Assembly: GCA_021820675.1 (NCBI GenBank)
Contig: JAKADI010000082.1
Span: 1 to 6,956 of the forward strand
Length of the DNA stretch: 6,956 nucleotides
Direction of reading: 5' to 3'
Source of the DNA: Bacillota bacterium
GTDB taxonomy: Bacteria; Bacillota; Sulfobacillia; Sulfobacillales; Sulfobacillaceae
Shown: positions 6,826 to 6,956 of the stretch, piece after piece
Position numbering within the stretch: the stretch's first letter is position 1
Layout of the letters: each line of letters begins with the position of its first letter
Position numbers and translations under genes: made by a program
The notes under the pieces: generated by a model
Told to the model about the DNA's origin: nothing
The model's database searches: none
Seen by the model: the letters and a program-made list of their open reading frames with translations, nothing else

Positions 6826-6833
6826 CTCCTCCC
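6826..6833 (-). promoter_or_regulatory. Ribosome binding site deciding the GTG start of the hydratase gene
   Basis: GGGAGGAG on the minus strand ends 7 bases before the GTG at 6818. The longer TTG-started reading would translate straight through this site, which argues that the GTG is the true start. Confidence 0.75.
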
Positions 6834-6853
6834 ACCTCGTTTGACATTCCTAT

Positions 6854-6956
6854 TCAAGTCTTTTCTGCACCGAGCGCGTCACGCGCCCATACTGCCCCTG
6901 CCTCAATTAGAGCCTGGATTGCGACATCCCCATAGCCAGCCTCGGCTAAAATCTCC
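6854..6956 (-). CDS. CaiB/BaiF (family III) CoA-transferase, C-terminal 33 residues only
   Basis: This reading frame enters from the right edge (codons from 6955) and ends at a TGA at 6856-6854. The tail reads [20 protein letters not shown] and then a short variable end. It closely resembles the usual C-terminal helix of family III CoA-transferases (the pattern LAELGYSxEEIxALxxxGVV). Known members move CoA between acids without a covalent enzyme-CoA anhydride of the family I type; examples are BbsEF, carnitine and formyl-CoA transferases. The catalytic Asp lies in the N-terminal half, outside the window. If correct, this enzyme activates the substrate of the downstream hydratase, SDR and thiolase. 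The call rests on a short tail but is strengthened by the beta-oxidation genes behind it. A family member acting as a racemase (AMACR-type) is possible. Confidence 0.72.
   Translation of the reverse strand, partial: EILAEAGYGDVAIQALIEAGAVWARDALGAEKT

Overview
All recognisable genes in this window lie on the minus strand, so they are read from the right end of the window to the left. Most start codons have a strong purine-rich ribosome binding site (GGAGG-type), GTG starts occur, and gaps in the main block are short (14 to 41 bases). Base composition is medium to moderately high in GC. This suggests a Gram-positive bacterium, perhaps a Bacillota lineage of medium GC. That is an inference from style only, because no taxonomic marker gene is present.

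Layout from right to left: 6956-6854, C-terminal tail of a family III (CaiB/BaiF-type) CoA-transferase; 6818-6036, enoyl-CoA hydratase/isomerase; 6005-5256, short-chain dehydrogenase/reductase; 5214-4813, small zinc-ribbon/OB-fold acyl-CoA-associated protein; 4796-3654, SCP2-type thiolase; 3639-2473, PrpF-family isomerase; a 93-base gap with overlapping inverted repeats; 2379-1087, MFS transporter of the organic-anion type; a 157-base gap with a perfect 9-bp inverted repeat; 929-1, the N-terminal 309 residues of a benzoate-CoA-ligase-family enzyme that runs off the left edge. No RNA genes, mobile elements, CRISPR arrays or convincing promoters were seen.

The first five genes form a coherent beta-oxidation set: CoA activation by transfer, hydration of a 2-enoyl-CoA, oxidation of the 3-hydroxyacyl-CoA, and thiolytic cleavage by a thiolase paired with an OB-fold partner. 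The gene content matches the bbs operon for benzylsuccinate beta-oxidation (BbsEF CoA-transferase, BbsH hydratase, BbsCD SDR, BbsA OB-fold protein, BbsB thiolase). A PrpF-family enzyme is added, and this family shifts double bonds in aconitate- and itaconate-type acids. An anion transporter and a benzoate-CoA-ligase-like enzyme follow downstream. My working hypothesis is uptake and degradation of a substituted unsaturated or succinate-type dicarboxylic acid, possibly aryl-substituted, through a bbs-like route. The substrate cannot be read from the sequence.
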